NCBI RefSeq assembly: GCF_002563655.1
Contig: NZ_PDIY01000001.1
Location: 124,001 to 188,000, forward strand
DNA: 64,000 nt
From: Bacillus sp. es.034
Lineage (GTDB): Bacteria > Bacillota > Bacilli > Bacillales > Bacillaceae_B
Reading direction: 5' to 3'
Shown: piece by piece, positions 1 through 6,667 of the stretch
Layout: each line of letters starts with the position of its first letter
Numbering within the stretch: position 1 is the stretch's first letter
Notes under the pieces: model-generated
Databases searched by the model: none
What the model saw: only the letters and a program-made list of their open reading frames with translations
What the model was told of the DNA's origin: nothing
Made by a program: the position numbers and the translations under genes

Positions 1-2
1 CT

Positions 3-158
3 TCCTTTGGCTTCATCTTTGGATTTCCACCCCTGCAATGGTTCGGTTTTGCCAGTGTAATCGGAATGTTGGCGCTTCGCTCTTTCACTGCCGGTCGCAC
101 ATGGACGCCTTATACGCCTGATGAACTCCGGGCAGAAAGGAGGAAAGGGTCCCAATGA
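3..158 (+). CDS. Haem-copper oxidase subunit I, C-terminal fragment
   Basis: Only the last 51 codons are inside the window; the gene begins upstream. The visible part reads as one hydrophobic segment with FGFPPLQWFG followed by a charged tail ending RRKGSQ, as at the C-terminus of the large catalytic subunit of cytochrome c or quinol oxidases. The assignment rests mainly on context: the TGA stop overlaps the ATG of a clear subunit III gene (ATGA), followed by a subunit IV-like gene. Whether the electron donor is cytochrome c or quinol cannot be decided from this fragment. Confidence 0.6.
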   Translation, partial: SFGFIFGFPPLQWFGFASVIGMLALRSFTAGRTWTPYTPDELRAERRKGSQ

Positions 159-739
159 ATCAACACGCATTCGAAATCGATCAACAGCAGGACAAGAAGC
201 TCGCCATGTGGTTCTTTATTGCCGCGGAGGTTGTCATCTTCGCCTCCCTTTTCGGGGTGTATCTAACCCTCAAATCCCATCTATCAGACGGTCCATCCAG
301 TGAAGAAATGCTGGAGTTGAAGAGTGTCGTGATCTCGACGGTCCTTCTTCTATCAAGCAGCTTCACCATCTATGCCTGTGTCAGCTCGAGTGAAAAGGGA
401 AAAACGAAGCAGACGCTCCTTCTATTACTACTGACCCTTCTCCTAGGAGGCATCTTTTTGATAATGGAAGCAAGGGAGTTCTTCCATTATCATGAAAAAG
501 GTTTTGAACTGGACACCAGTCCATTCCTATCCTCCTTTTATCTACTGGTCGGGACCCACGGAATGCATGTCCTGGCAGGAGTCATCTGGATGGGGATCTT
601 ACTCATCCACTTTGGGGTAAAAGGGGTTTGCCGGGAAACATCCTCAAGACTTTCGGTGTTCTCCCTTTATTGGCACTTCGTGGATCTCGTATGGGTCTTG
701 ATCTTCACCCTCGTCTATCTGTTTGGAAAGGTGGGATAA
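155..739 (+). CDS. ctaE: Haem-copper terminal oxidase subunit III
   Basis: Integral membrane subunit III of a cytochrome c/quinol oxidase, 194 residues with about five membrane segments. Family features: an N-terminal KLAMWFFIAAEVVIFASLF segment, the central GTHGMHVLAGVIWM segment and the C-terminal YWHFVDLVWVLIF motif typical of subunit III. Subunit III does not bear haem or copper; it stabilises the catalytic subunit I. It is translationally coupled to the upstream subunit I gene by ATGA and is followed two bases later by the subunit IV gene. The symbol ctaE is by family; a qoxC-type quinol oxidase subunit is possible. Confidence 0.8.
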   Translation: MNQHAFEIDQQQDKKLAMWFFIAAEVVIFASLFGVYLTLKSHLSDGPSSEEMLELKSVVISTVLLLSSSFTIYACVSSSEKGKTKQTLLLLLLTLLLGGIFLIMEAREFFHYHEKGFELDTSPFLSSFYLLVGTHGMHVLAGVIWMGILLIHFGVKGVCRETSSRLSVFSLYWHFVDLVWVLIFTLVYLFGKVG

Positions 740-741
740 GT

Positions 742-1008
742 GTGAAAAAAACGGCGTTCATCTTCCTGTATATCATTGTAATCGGTTCCGCCATCGGGGG
801 ATATGTTCTCGTTGAATACAGCAAGGGACAACTTGAACGTTCAACGCTTCTCCTCCTGCTCTTAACCCTTGCCTTTTTATCCATCAGCTTGCAGCTGACG
901 GTATTGATGAAAACGAAAGCACCCCTGACAAAGTGGAAGTGGCTTTCTTTATCGAGCGGCCTGCTTATCGGCGGGCTGACTTTTCTTTATTTATTCCTTC
1001 TTAAGTAA
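742..1008 (+). CDS. Haem-copper oxidase subunit IV-like small membrane protein
   Basis: An 88-residue protein with three predicted membrane segments, starting with GTG two bases after the subunit III stop (VKKTAFIFLY). Its size, hydropathy and last position in a subunit I-III-IV order match the small subunit IV (CtaF/QoxD type) of Bacillus terminal oxidases, which aids assembly of the complex. Sequence similarity alone is weak; the call leans on synteny. A longer upstream start exists but would overlap subunit III by over 100 bases and has no ribosome site. The stop codon lies in the stem of a terminator, so this is the last gene of the operon. Confidence 0.65.
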   Translation: MKKTAFIFLYIIVIGSAIGGYVLVEYSKGQLERSTLLLLLLTLAFLSISLQLTVLMKTKAPLTKWKWLSLSSGLLIGGLTFLYLFLLK

Positions 1009-1038
1009 ATGGAAAAGGGCACGCTCCCTTTTCCATTT
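1007..1038 (+). terminator. Terminator of the oxidase operon
   Basis: Perfect 13-bp inverted repeat (AAATGGAAAAGGG / CCCTTTTCCATTT) with a CACGCT-containing loop, starting inside the stop codon of the subunit IV gene. The T-rich right arm suits Rho-independent termination. Confidence 0.8.
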
Positions 1039-1175
1039 CATCCTCACTACATTCCCGCTGGTTTAAACATATATATAAAACATGACTTTTCTCCCTTCCC
1101 TCCCTCTTTCAATCATGTTAAAATAATCCAAAATCAGACAAATAGTCACCCCTTTATTGAAAGGAGATGTAGATA

Positions 1176-1412
1176 ATGTCAGAAAATAATGAGCTGTACA
1201 CCATTTTAAGGACACTTGAGACCTATTCCCAAAGTGACATCACACATTCATTTTCTGAACATGATACTGACCTCTTGAGGGTTTCTTATTCCCATGAATC
1301 CAAAGTCTTTGTCGTCAGACAACATGACTCAGTGGAAACCTATCCGGACAAACCGTCCGCTTTAGCCAGGTTAGAATCATTATTACACGATTTAAAAAAC
1401 CCTGCCCGGTAA
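1176..1412 (+). CDS. Small cytosolic protein of unknown function
   Basis: A 78-residue soluble, acidic protein with a good ribosome site (AAAGGAGATG) eight bases before ATG. I do not recognise it with certainty. The middle part (LLRVSYSHESKVFVVR followed by a YP dipeptide and a C-terminal helix ending LESLLHDL) faintly recalls the YkuJ/DUF1797 fold of small Bacillus proteins, which has the same length and the same strand-strand-YP-helix order, but this is only an impression. Monocistronic: flanked by the oxidase terminator and by its own hairpin at 1437-1470. Confidence 0.6.
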   Translation: MSENNELYTILRTLETYSQSDITHSFSEHDTDLLRVSYSHESKVFVVRQHDSVETYPDKPSALARLESLLHDLKNPAR

Positions 1413-1436
1413 AAAAGCATGCCATACCACAAAAAA

Positions 1437-1470
1437 AAGACCCGTCGCCGCTATCGGATCGACAGGTCTT
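1437..1470. terminator. Bidirectional hairpin terminator
   Basis: AAGACC(C)GTCG pairs with CGAC(A)GGTCTT around a 12-base loop; a run of A precedes and CTTTCTTTT follows, so it can serve both the upstream plus-strand gene and the converging KGG-protein operon. Confidence 0.65.
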
Positions 1471-1496
1471 CTTTCTTTTCCGGAAATCATCAGGTA

Positions 1497-1853
1497 CTAT
1501 TTATTGTTATTTGAATTGTTTGAGCGGCTGGAGTTGCTTGAGCTACCCGAGTTGCTTGAATTACTTGAGTTGCTGGACTGGCTTCCGCCCTTTGCTCCGA
1601 TTTCCTGATAAAATTTCTTATCGTGATTCTCTGACGTGGCTTCTCCGCCTTTTTCACCAATCTCCTGGTAGAATTCCTTGTCATGATTCTTCGCTGTTTG
1701 TTCTCCGCCTTTACGGCCGGCTTCTTCGTAGCTCATTTTGTTGTTGTTATTGTTGTTGCTGCTGTTGCTGTTGCTGCTGTTATTATTGTTTCTGCTGTTA
1801 TTGTTATTGTTATTGTTACCACTATTGTTATTGTTATTGTTGTTGTTTGCCAT
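1497..1853 (-). CDS. KGG-repeat stress protein with Asn/Ser-rich tails (copy 1)
   Basis: A 118-residue, highly hydrophilic protein. Residues about 39-91 hold three glycine-lysine repeats of the KGG family (EAGRKGG, EIGEKGG, EIGAKGG, each followed by a xxHDKxFYQ-type linker), as in GsiB-type general stress proteins and group 1 LEA-like proteins, which are thought to protect against desiccation and salt. The flanks are low-complexity runs of Asn (N-terminus) and Ser/Asn (C-terminus) encoded by AAC/AAT and AGC codons. Second gene of a tandem pair: 63 bp separate it from the first copy, with no terminator between, and its leader (AAGGAGGATTTTAATT before ATG) is almost identical to that of copy 2. 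Probably cotranscribed from the SigB-like promoter upstream of copy 2. Confidence 0.8.
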   Translation of the reverse strand: MANNNNNNNNSGNNNNNNNSRNNNNSSNSNSSNNNNNNKMSYEEAGRKGGEQTAKNHDKEFYQEIGEKGGEATSENHDKKFYQEIGAKGGSQSSNSSNSSNSGSSSNSSRSNNSNNNK

Positions 1854-1916
1854 AATTAAAATCCTCCTTAAAGTTAGTAAAGTTGGTTCTAAACAAATTC
1901 ATCAAGGACGGTGGAT

Positions 1917-2231
1917 TTAGTTATTGTTGCTGTTTGAATTATTGCTGTTTAAGCTGTTTGAGCTGTTTGAGCTGTTTGAGCTGTTTGAGCTGTTTGAGCT
2001 ACCCGAGTTGCTATTGCTTGAGTTGCTGGACTGGCTTCCGCCTTTCGCTCCGATTTCCTGATAAAATTTCTTATCATGATTATCTGAAGTGGCTTCCCCA
2101 CCTTTTTCACCAATCTCCTGGTAGAATTCTTTGTCATGATTCTTTGCTGTCTGTTCTCCGCCTTTACGTCCGGCTTCTTCGTAACTCATTTTACCGTTGT
2201 TATTGTTGCTGTTGTTGTTACTGTTTGACAT
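1917..2231 (-). CDS. KGG-repeat stress protein with Asn/Ser-rich tails (copy 2)
   Basis: 104 residues, starting at the ATG preceded by AAGGAGGATTTTATTT; a longer reading upstream lacks a ribosome site. The central block of three KGG repeats is almost residue-for-residue the same as in the downstream neighbour (GEATSDN versus GEATSEN is one of few changes), whereas the Asn-rich N-terminal and Ser/Asn C-terminal tails differ in length and pattern. The C-terminal tail is encoded by a tandem triplet-type repeat of AGCTGTTTG units on the plus strand. This is a recent tandem duplication with fast-changing low-complexity tails. Likely role: general-stress or desiccation protection, by family. Confidence 0.8.
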   Translation of the reverse strand: MSNSNNNSNNNNGKMSYEEAGRKGGEQTAKNHDKEFYQEIGEKGGEATSDNHDKKFYQEIGAKGGSQSSNSSNSNSGSSNSSNSSNSSNSSNSLNSNNSNSNNN

Positions 2232-2289
2232 AAATAAAATCCTCCTTAAGTTTAGTAAAAATGGTGTTGTACGATTGTACATTGGTTAT

Positions 2290-2314
2290 ATACCTCGTGA
2301 TACGAAAGCTAAAC
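2290..2314 (-). promoter_or_regulatory. Candidate SigB promoter of the KGG gene pair
   Basis: On the minus strand the site reads GTTTAG, 13 bases, AGGTAT, against the known SigB pattern GTTTAA-N12-14-GGGTAT. It lies about 52 bases upstream of the copy 2 start codon when a start point seven bases past the -10 is assumed. The general stress sigma factor is the expected regulator of KGG-type proteins, which supports the call. Confidence 0.65.
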
Positions 2315-2452
2315 CGATATGGGGGTTTTTAACATTTCTGTAATATAATTTTTACCGGTGAGAACCCGAGTGAGGCGATGCCTCCCAATAGAAGTACCGC
2401 GTGAAGAGGTGTATCATGGAGATAGATTAATTACAAAAAGGAGTCTTGTGAC

Positions 2453-3646
2453 ATGGAATACATCATGCGGGGAACCCAGGCGTTCAAGAATGCAAACCTG
2501 GCTTTGTTTGCAGGAGGCTTCAGTACGTTCGCGATTCTGTGGGGGACCCAGCCCCTGCTTCCTGAGATCGCCCGTGAGTTCAATGTCTCCCCGGCCACAT
2601 CGAGTCTCAGCCAATCGTCCACCACCATCGCCCTGGCGATCAGTCTTTTGATTGCGGGATCGTTATCAGATGTGTACGGCCGGAAATCCGTCATGACCTT
2701 CTCATTACTGGCTTCTTCCATCCTAGCCATCTGTACGGGATTTGCATCAGGCTTCCATATGCTCGTCCTCGGCAGGATCCTCCAGGGGATTACGCTTGCA
2801 GGTCTGCCCGCCGTCGCCATGGCTTATCTGGGTGAAGAAATCGAAGCGAAAAGTCTCGGAATGGCCATGGGATTGTACATCAGCGGAAACTCCATCGGGG
2901 GCATGTCCGGCCGGATCATCAGCGGCGTCCTGACCGATTATTTCAACTGGCATATTGCACTGATGGGAATCGGGGTCATCAGCCTGCTTTCAAGCATCAT
3001 CTTTATCATGCTGCTTCCGAGGTCTGCCCATTTCGAACCCCAGAACTTTAAGCTCACGTCCCTGGCAGGATCCCTGTTCAGTCAGTTCAAGGTCCCGGGC
3101 CTCACATATCTTTTCTCCATCGGATTTCTCTTGATGGGCGGATTCGTCTCACTCTACAATTACATCGGATTCGAGCTGATCGCACCACCCTACTCACTCA
3201 GCCAGACCGTCGTCGGCTTCATCTTCATCGTCTACATCGTCGGCACCTTCAGCTCCACGTGGATGGGGATGCTCGCAGATCAATACGGAAAAAAGAAAAT
3301 ACTGGCCTTATCGCTCGTCATCATGTTAACAGGCGTCGTGACGACCCTGCACCCGAATCTATGGGTGAAAATCATCGGAATCGCCGTCTTCACATACGGA
3401 TTCTTCGCCGGACACTCCATCGCCAGCAGCTGGGTCGGACGATTAGCCGTCCATGACAAAGCACAGGCTTCCGCCCTTTACTTGTCCGCCTATTATGCGG
3501 GCTCAAGCGTGGGCGGTACCGTGAGTGGCAGCTTCTATCACCAGTGGAACTGGCAGGGCGTGGTGTGGATGATCGTCACCCTCTCTGTTATATCGATTGG
3601 GATATCAATGGGGTTGGGAAAGAGGGAGAATGTGCGATCCACATAA
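2453..3646 (+). CDS. MFS transporter (YnfM/arabinose-efflux type)
   Basis: A 397-residue major facilitator with 12 predicted membrane segments. The loop between segments 2 and 3 has the MFS signature GSLSDVYGRKS, and the matching half-repeat ADQYGKKK occurs near residue 275. The N-terminal FAILWGTQPLLPEIAREF segment is characteristic of the YnfM/YgaY-type exporter group. Substrate unknown. The start is set by GGAGTC nine bases before ATG. A TATAAT box lies at 2344-2349, giving a leader of about 95 bases that contains a tight GAGGC-GAT-GCCTC hairpin (2372-2384). Monocistronic, ended by a hairpin at 3649. Confidence 0.8.
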   Translation: MEYIMRGTQAFKNANLALFAGGFSTFAILWGTQPLLPEIAREFNVSPATSSLSQSSTTIALAISLLIAGSLSDVYGRKSVMTFSLLASSILAICTGFASGFHMLVLGRILQGITLAGLPAVAMAYLGEEIEAKSLGMAMGLYISGNSIGGMSGRIISGVLTDYFNWHIALMGIGVISLLSSIIFIMLLPRSAHFEPQNFKLTSLAGSLFSQFKVPGLTYLFSIGFLLMGGFVSLYNYIGFELIAPPYSLSQTVVGFIFIVYIVGTFSSTWMGMLADQYGKKKILALSLVIMLTGVVTTLHPNLWVKIIGIAVFTYGFFAGHSIASSWVGRLAVHDKAQASALYLSAYYAGSSVGGTVSGSFYHQWNWQGVVWMIVTLSVISIGISMGLGKRENVRST

Positions 3647-3648
3647 AA

Positions 3649-3674
3649 AAGAGGACGCTTCGTGAAGTCCTCTT
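3649..3674 (+). terminator. Hairpin after the MFS gene
   Basis: AAGAGGAC/GTCCTCTT stem of 8 bp around a ten-base loop directly after the stop codon; the following T-tract is weak (CCACCC), so it may work better as a 3' end stabiliser or for the opposite strand, which has AAAAAA-encoded T residues. Confidence 0.55.
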
Positions 3675-3749
3675 CCACCCGTCCTCAAACTAATCAATCA
3701 GAGATACATGGTTCTTATACGTTCTATCTCAAAAAAAAATCATCCATCC

Positions 3750-4248
3750 CTACTCCATCTCCACCGTTTCCTCATACGTCATCCCGAACGATTGATACTC
3801 TATTTGCACCTGCCTGACTTTCTCATCATGAAACACGTTCACGGCATAGATCCTGTTCTCCTTTGTGGCTGTTCCCGTCGTCCAAGCGATCCATTCGTTC
3901 TGCATTTGTGGGACCCGCCTTAATCCTTACGTCCCCCACATTTTCAAAGCTGATTTCTTCAGGCAGCTCATTACGGGGTCCATCGGTAATGGCATACCCT
4001 CTCAGCAGGTTGCTCACCTGCATCTTCACTTCATCTGGCGCTTCATTACCATTGACCGTGACCCCGGTCACCTTCGCCTCTTTCCATCCATGATTGGTCA
4101 CTTCAACAAGGACGGACGTCCCTGCTGCATTTTGAGCAACGACTCCAACTTCCATGGGAGGATACATCTACATCCTCATCCACATATACCCTCCTCCAAC
4201 AGCAGCCACCATCATAAACTAAACAATTATCCACCAGCGCTTCTTCAT
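3750..4248 (-). pseudogene. Decayed small anchored protein (two in-frame TAG, one frameshift)
   Basis: Read on the minus strand from ATG 4248, which overlaps the stop of the preceding gene (ATGA), the frame gives MKKRWWIIV, TAG, FMMVAAVGGGYMW, MRM, TAG, then MYPPMEVGVVAQN and a good-looking soluble domain to about position 3915. There the protein-like reading moves to another frame (QMQNEWIAWTTGTATKEN onward) and ends at TAG 3750-3752. The whole would be about 165 residues: a signal/anchor helix plus an extracytoplasmic domain. The uninterrupted piece 3826-4167 starts right after the second TAG and lacks the anchor. Three lesions make a pseudogene the simplest reading; sequencing error could explain the frameshift but less easily both TAG codons. 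Family not recognised. Confidence 0.7.
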
Positions 4249-4526
4249 CCATCTATCTCCTTAGGTTGCTCCTCATTTCCTGCCATGTGCATTCGGAATT
4301 CCAACAGAATCAACACGATTCCCGTTCCCGCTGCAATCACCGCCAACACCGATGGTAAGGTCCCAACCTCAATCAACGCGGTTCCGAATACACCGTACCG
4401 AAAGTCCCATCCGAGTCCGCCATCTCCCATCAGCAAGCCGGAATAAACCGTAGCCGCTATAAGTGTCGACCCATAAAGAATCGCACTGACCATCAAACAG
4501 GTTAACCCAATCCACAATCGTTTCAT
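4245..4526 (-). CDS. Small membrane protein, unknown function
   Basis: 93 residues starting MKRLWIGLTCLMV, with about three membrane segments (roughly 5-25, 45-60 and 62-80) and a charged tail ending EEQPKEIDG. The start was chosen at the ATG ten bases after the upstream gene's stop, preceded by GGAAGATAGGGTG. It is coupled by ATGA to the downstream decayed gene and sits in a three-gene run with the single-helix protein at 4537-4725. No family recognised. Confidence 0.65.
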   Translation of the reverse strand: MKRLWIGLTCLMVSAILYGSTLIAATVYSGLLMGDGGLGWDFRYGVFGTALIEVGTLPSVLAVIAAGTGIVLILLEFRMHMAGNEEQPKEIDG

Positions 4527-4536
4527 CGCATACACC

Positions 4537-4725
4537 CTATCTTCCAAAGAACCTCGGCAATTGAACCCCAAGATCGAATAACGCGCTCGTCACAAGGAGG
4601 ATGAGCACCGGGATAACGCAGAGGATGAGAATCCATATCCAGGTTTGGTTGGAAGATCCCTCTCTCTTATACTTTCTGTACATTTCTTGAACTCGCTTTT
4701 GCTTTTCATTCGTGGGTTCGGTCAT
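4537..4725 (-). CDS. Single-helix membrane protein, unknown function
   Basis: 62 residues: a basic, helical N-terminus (QKRVQEMYRKYKRE) of about 25 residues, one membrane helix (WIWILILCVIPVLILLV) and a short tail. Such N-in small proteins are common in Bacillus and usually unnamed. It is first in a run of three closely spaced minus-strand genes; nothing in it reveals a function. Confidence 0.6.
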   Translation of the reverse strand: MTEPTNEKQKRVQEMYRKYKREGSSNQTWIWILILCVIPVLILLVTSALFDLGVQLPRFFGR

Positions 4726-4825
4726 ATCCTATACCTCCCCGTTTTTATACAATTGTTTCCATGCTTCTAACCTATTCGCCTGTGCCCAGTCATAATCCTT
4801 TTTTCAGAGTTCGAGAAAAATAAAG

Positions 4826-4851
4826 AAGCAACCAGTAAAGTCTGATTGCTT
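4826..4851 (-). terminator. Terminator of the GNAT/membrane-protein pair
   Basis: On the minus strand AAGCAATCAG pairs with CTGGTTGCTT (10 bp with one G-U) around ACTTTA, followed by CTTTATTTTT. It ends the transcript carrying 5119-5559 and 4862-5122. Confidence 0.75.
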
Positions 4852-4861
4852 TTTTCACGTA

Positions 4862-5122
4862 TTAAAACCCCGACCCCCTCAGCCCAACAATAAACAACCC
4901 GACCACAAGGATAAACCCAACCGGCAGCACCACCAGAATCACAGCCGATGCCTTCCTCCAAAACCCCGGTGCACTATACCAGGATGCAAAGGCAGCACCG
5001 AAATATCCAATTAAGATGATCCACACCCATAGATGACCAATTTGTTTCCCGACAAGCGACTGTAAAATCAAGAACGTGACGATCAGAATCCCAATTGACA
5101 GAAGGCCAAAGTATTTTCTCAT
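4862..5122 (-). CDS. Small three-helix membrane protein
   Basis: 86 residues from the ATG at 5122, which overlaps the TGA of the upstream acetyltransferase gene (ATGA); a start four codons earlier at 5134 is also possible. Three hydrophobic segments (about 5-23, 30-50 and 60-82) with short loops. No family recognised. Cotranscribed with the acetyltransferase and ended by the hairpin at 4826-4851. Confidence 0.6.
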   Translation of the reverse strand: MRKYFGLLSIGILIVTFLILQSLVGKQIGHLWVWIILIGYFGAAFASWYSAPGFWRKASAVILVVLPVGFILVVGLFIVGLRGSGF

Positions 5123-5559
5123 GTCTGTCTCCATTCATACTGAATATCCGGCAGATTCTCCTCGTTTTCGTGACCTCTTCCGATCACCACAAACCCGTTC
5201 TTTTCATAAAACCTCCGGGCGTTCTCATTCACTTCAAAGGTGTACAGGGTCAAGCACCCGCTTGACTTCGCCTTTGCTTTATCCAATAACATCTGACCGA
5301 TTCCGAGTCCTTGATAATCAACGTGAAGGTATAGCTGACTGATTTCAGTTTCATTATAGGCGGCCATTCCGGCTACTTTTCCATTTATAAGTGCCAGATC
5401 AACTTGGTACTGCCGAGGCAGGATGTTGGTTAAAAAATAGAGGTGACTTTCCACACTATGTTTTTCCTTTTGCCCAATGGCCCGCTCCTTACTTTCCCGC
5501 CACATGGCCACGGTTTCCTTGGCATACTTCAGGTCAAAGGGAATGATTTCTGGTCTCAT
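5119..5559 (-). CDS. GNAT family N-acetyltransferase
   Basis: 146 residues with the GNAT core. The acetyl-CoA binding motif A is LYLHVDYQGLGIGQMLLDKA (the Q/RxxGxG/A turn reads QGLGIG), followed by the motif B strand-helix NENARRFYEKNGF typical of RimI-like enzymes. It transfers an acetyl group from acetyl-CoA to an unknown amine. It starts MRPEIIPFDLKYAKET after a GAGGAAC ribosome site and is coupled to the downstream membrane protein by ATGA. Confidence 0.85.
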   Translation of the reverse strand: MRPEIIPFDLKYAKETVAMWRESKERAIGQKEKHSVESHLYFLTNILPRQYQVDLALINGKVAGMAAYNETEISQLYLHVDYQGLGIGQMLLDKAKAKSSGCLTLYTFEVNENARRFYEKNGFVVIGRGHENEENLPDIQYEWRQT

Positions 5560-5587
5560 CCATGTTCCTCCTCAATCCACCCCAACA

Positions 5588-5704
5588 TTATTTTTTCTCT
5601 TTCAAAATCGTAAAAATCAAAAAGGATATCAAAATCAAAAAGACGATCCCGACGCCACTCAGAATGTCGTAAATGTCATTCACAAGATAGATATGAATAT
5701 CCAA
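5588..5704 (-). CDS. Possible 38-residue membrane peptide (TTG start)
   Basis: A short reading frame with start TTG, a polar N-terminus (DIHIYLVNDIYDI), one strong membrane helix (VGIVFLILISFLIFTIL) and a basic KEKK tail, as in real small membrane proteins. The ribosome site is doubtful: AAGGCG lies seven bases and GGGGGA zero bases from the TTG. It ends 28 bases before the acetyltransferase start, on the same strand. Could be a chance frame. Confidence 0.4.
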   Translation of the reverse strand: MDIHIYLVNDIYDILSGVGIVFLILISFLIFTILKEKK

Positions 5705-5762
5705 TCCCCCACGCCTTTTTCCTAATTATTTCAAATAATGGATTCTTTCTCAATCTTTTTTA

Positions 5763-5817
5763 GAAGAATAATGGAGAGAGCTTACCCGCCTTAGGTAAGC
5801 TCTCTCCATTATTCTTC
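5763..5817. terminator. 24-bp perfect hairpin, bidirectional terminator
   Basis: GAAGAATAATGG...CTTACC (5763-5786) is the exact reverse complement of 5794-5817, with a seven-base loop CGCCTTA. The stem covers the stop codon and last codons of the beta-lactamase gene. Stems this long are unusual for simple terminators. Confidence 0.75.
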
Positions 5818-6591
5818 CGGAATGATGTGCAGTTTCTCCAGCACCTCTACCGTCAGATTCTTCGCTTCCGTCCCGCTTCCACCCAAATTGACGGCGAATA
5901 CCCACTCTCCCTTATCGGTTTCCACATACCCCGTGTACCAGCCGAGTCCGAAATCCGACAACCGGGTCCCGGTTTTGCCGTGGATGATATAGTCGTCCTG
6001 CTCGTCATTGATCATGATCCGCTTCACGGTTCTCATCTGCTGTTTGTCATAAGGCAGGCTTTCTTCCACCAGATCTTCGAAAAAGTCCGACTGCTCCCGG
6101 GCCGATATTTTCAGACTGCTGTCGAGCCAGAAGGAGTCGATGCGACCAGAGATATCTTCGTTCCCATAATCCATCTTTTCAAGGTTTTCCTGCATCCTCT
6201 CCTCCCCGATATCACGGGCCATGGACTGATAGTACCAGATGACGGAGTATCTCATGCCGGAAGCGAGGGTGTGATTCCGATTCCAGTCCGGGAACTCCCT
6301 CACTGTTCCGTCCCACCGCTTCACCTCATATTCATCCCTGACAGCTCCCGTCGACAATCCAATCAAGGCGTGGGGCACTTTATACGTTGACTCCGGAGTA
6401 TATCTCCGCTCGCTTCTCTCCTTGTTGTAAATGAATTCCTTGTCTGTCTTCAGGTTGCGGATGACGATGGTCGCGTCTTTTCCATTCAGCATGTCTGTGA
6501 TTTCCGATTGAACATTGGTTTTGGCGTCGGCATACGTCGCTCCTATGACGATCAGGACCATACTCATGACCAGTGCAGCGATTCTCTTCAT
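5809..6591 (-). CDS. ybxI: Class D beta-lactamase (YbxI/BSU-1 type)
   Basis: 260 residues with a cleavable signal peptide (MKRIAALVMSMVLIVIGATYADA), so secreted. Class D hallmarks: nucleophile motif S68-T-Y-K71, whose lysine is carboxylated in this family; the S-x-V position as S115-V-I; Y142-G-N; and K206-T-G. Long stretches (AVRDEYEVKRWDG, RDIGEER, YGNEDISG) match what I remember of Bacillus subtilis YbxI/BSU-1, the Gram-positive class D group, which hydrolyses penicillins. The start was set at the ATG after AAGGAGTGG; an upstream extension lacks a signal sequence. Divergent from a MocR-type regulator with 76 bases between, which may control it. Its stop lies in a 24-bp hairpin. Confidence 0.9.
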   Translation of the reverse strand: MKRIAALVMSMVLIVIGATYADAKTNVQSEITDMLNGKDATIVIRNLKTDKEFIYNKERSERRYTPESTYKVPHALIGLSTGAVRDEYEVKRWDGTVREFPDWNRNHTLASGMRYSVIWYYQSMARDIGEERMQENLEKMDYGNEDISGRIDSFWLDSSLKISAREQSDFFEDLVEESLPYDKQQMRTVKRIMINDEQDDYIIHGKTGTRLSDFGLGWYTGYVETDKGEWVFAVNLGGSGTEAKNLTVEVLEKLHIIPEE

Positions 6592-6620
6592 TGCATTCCA
6601 CTCCTTATGGTTTAATAGAA

Positions 6621-6666
6621 TGACAGGCCTATCGTTCTTGATTTTTAGTATACTGACAGAAACGAT
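6621..6666. promoter_or_regulatory. Candidate operator between beta-lactamase and MocR genes
   Basis: Two TGACAG direct repeats (6621-6626 and 6654-6659), 33 bases apart, each followed within ten bases by ATCGTT (6631) or its complement AACGAT (6661). MocR/GabR-type proteins are known to bind direct repeats in divergent intergenic regions. A TATACT box sits between at 6649-6654. Inference only. Confidence 0.35.
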
Positions 6667-6667
6667 C

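Noticed and set aside
1511-1920. Long plus-strand Leu/Cys-rich reading frames opposite the KGG genes
   Set aside because: They are the complement of Asn/Ser codon repeats on the minus strand; no ribosome site and extreme low complexity.
6380-6667. Upstream extension of the MocR gene from ATG 6515
   Set aside because: It would run antisense through the signal-peptide region of the beta-lactamase gene and gives no GntR-family sequence before about residue 58.
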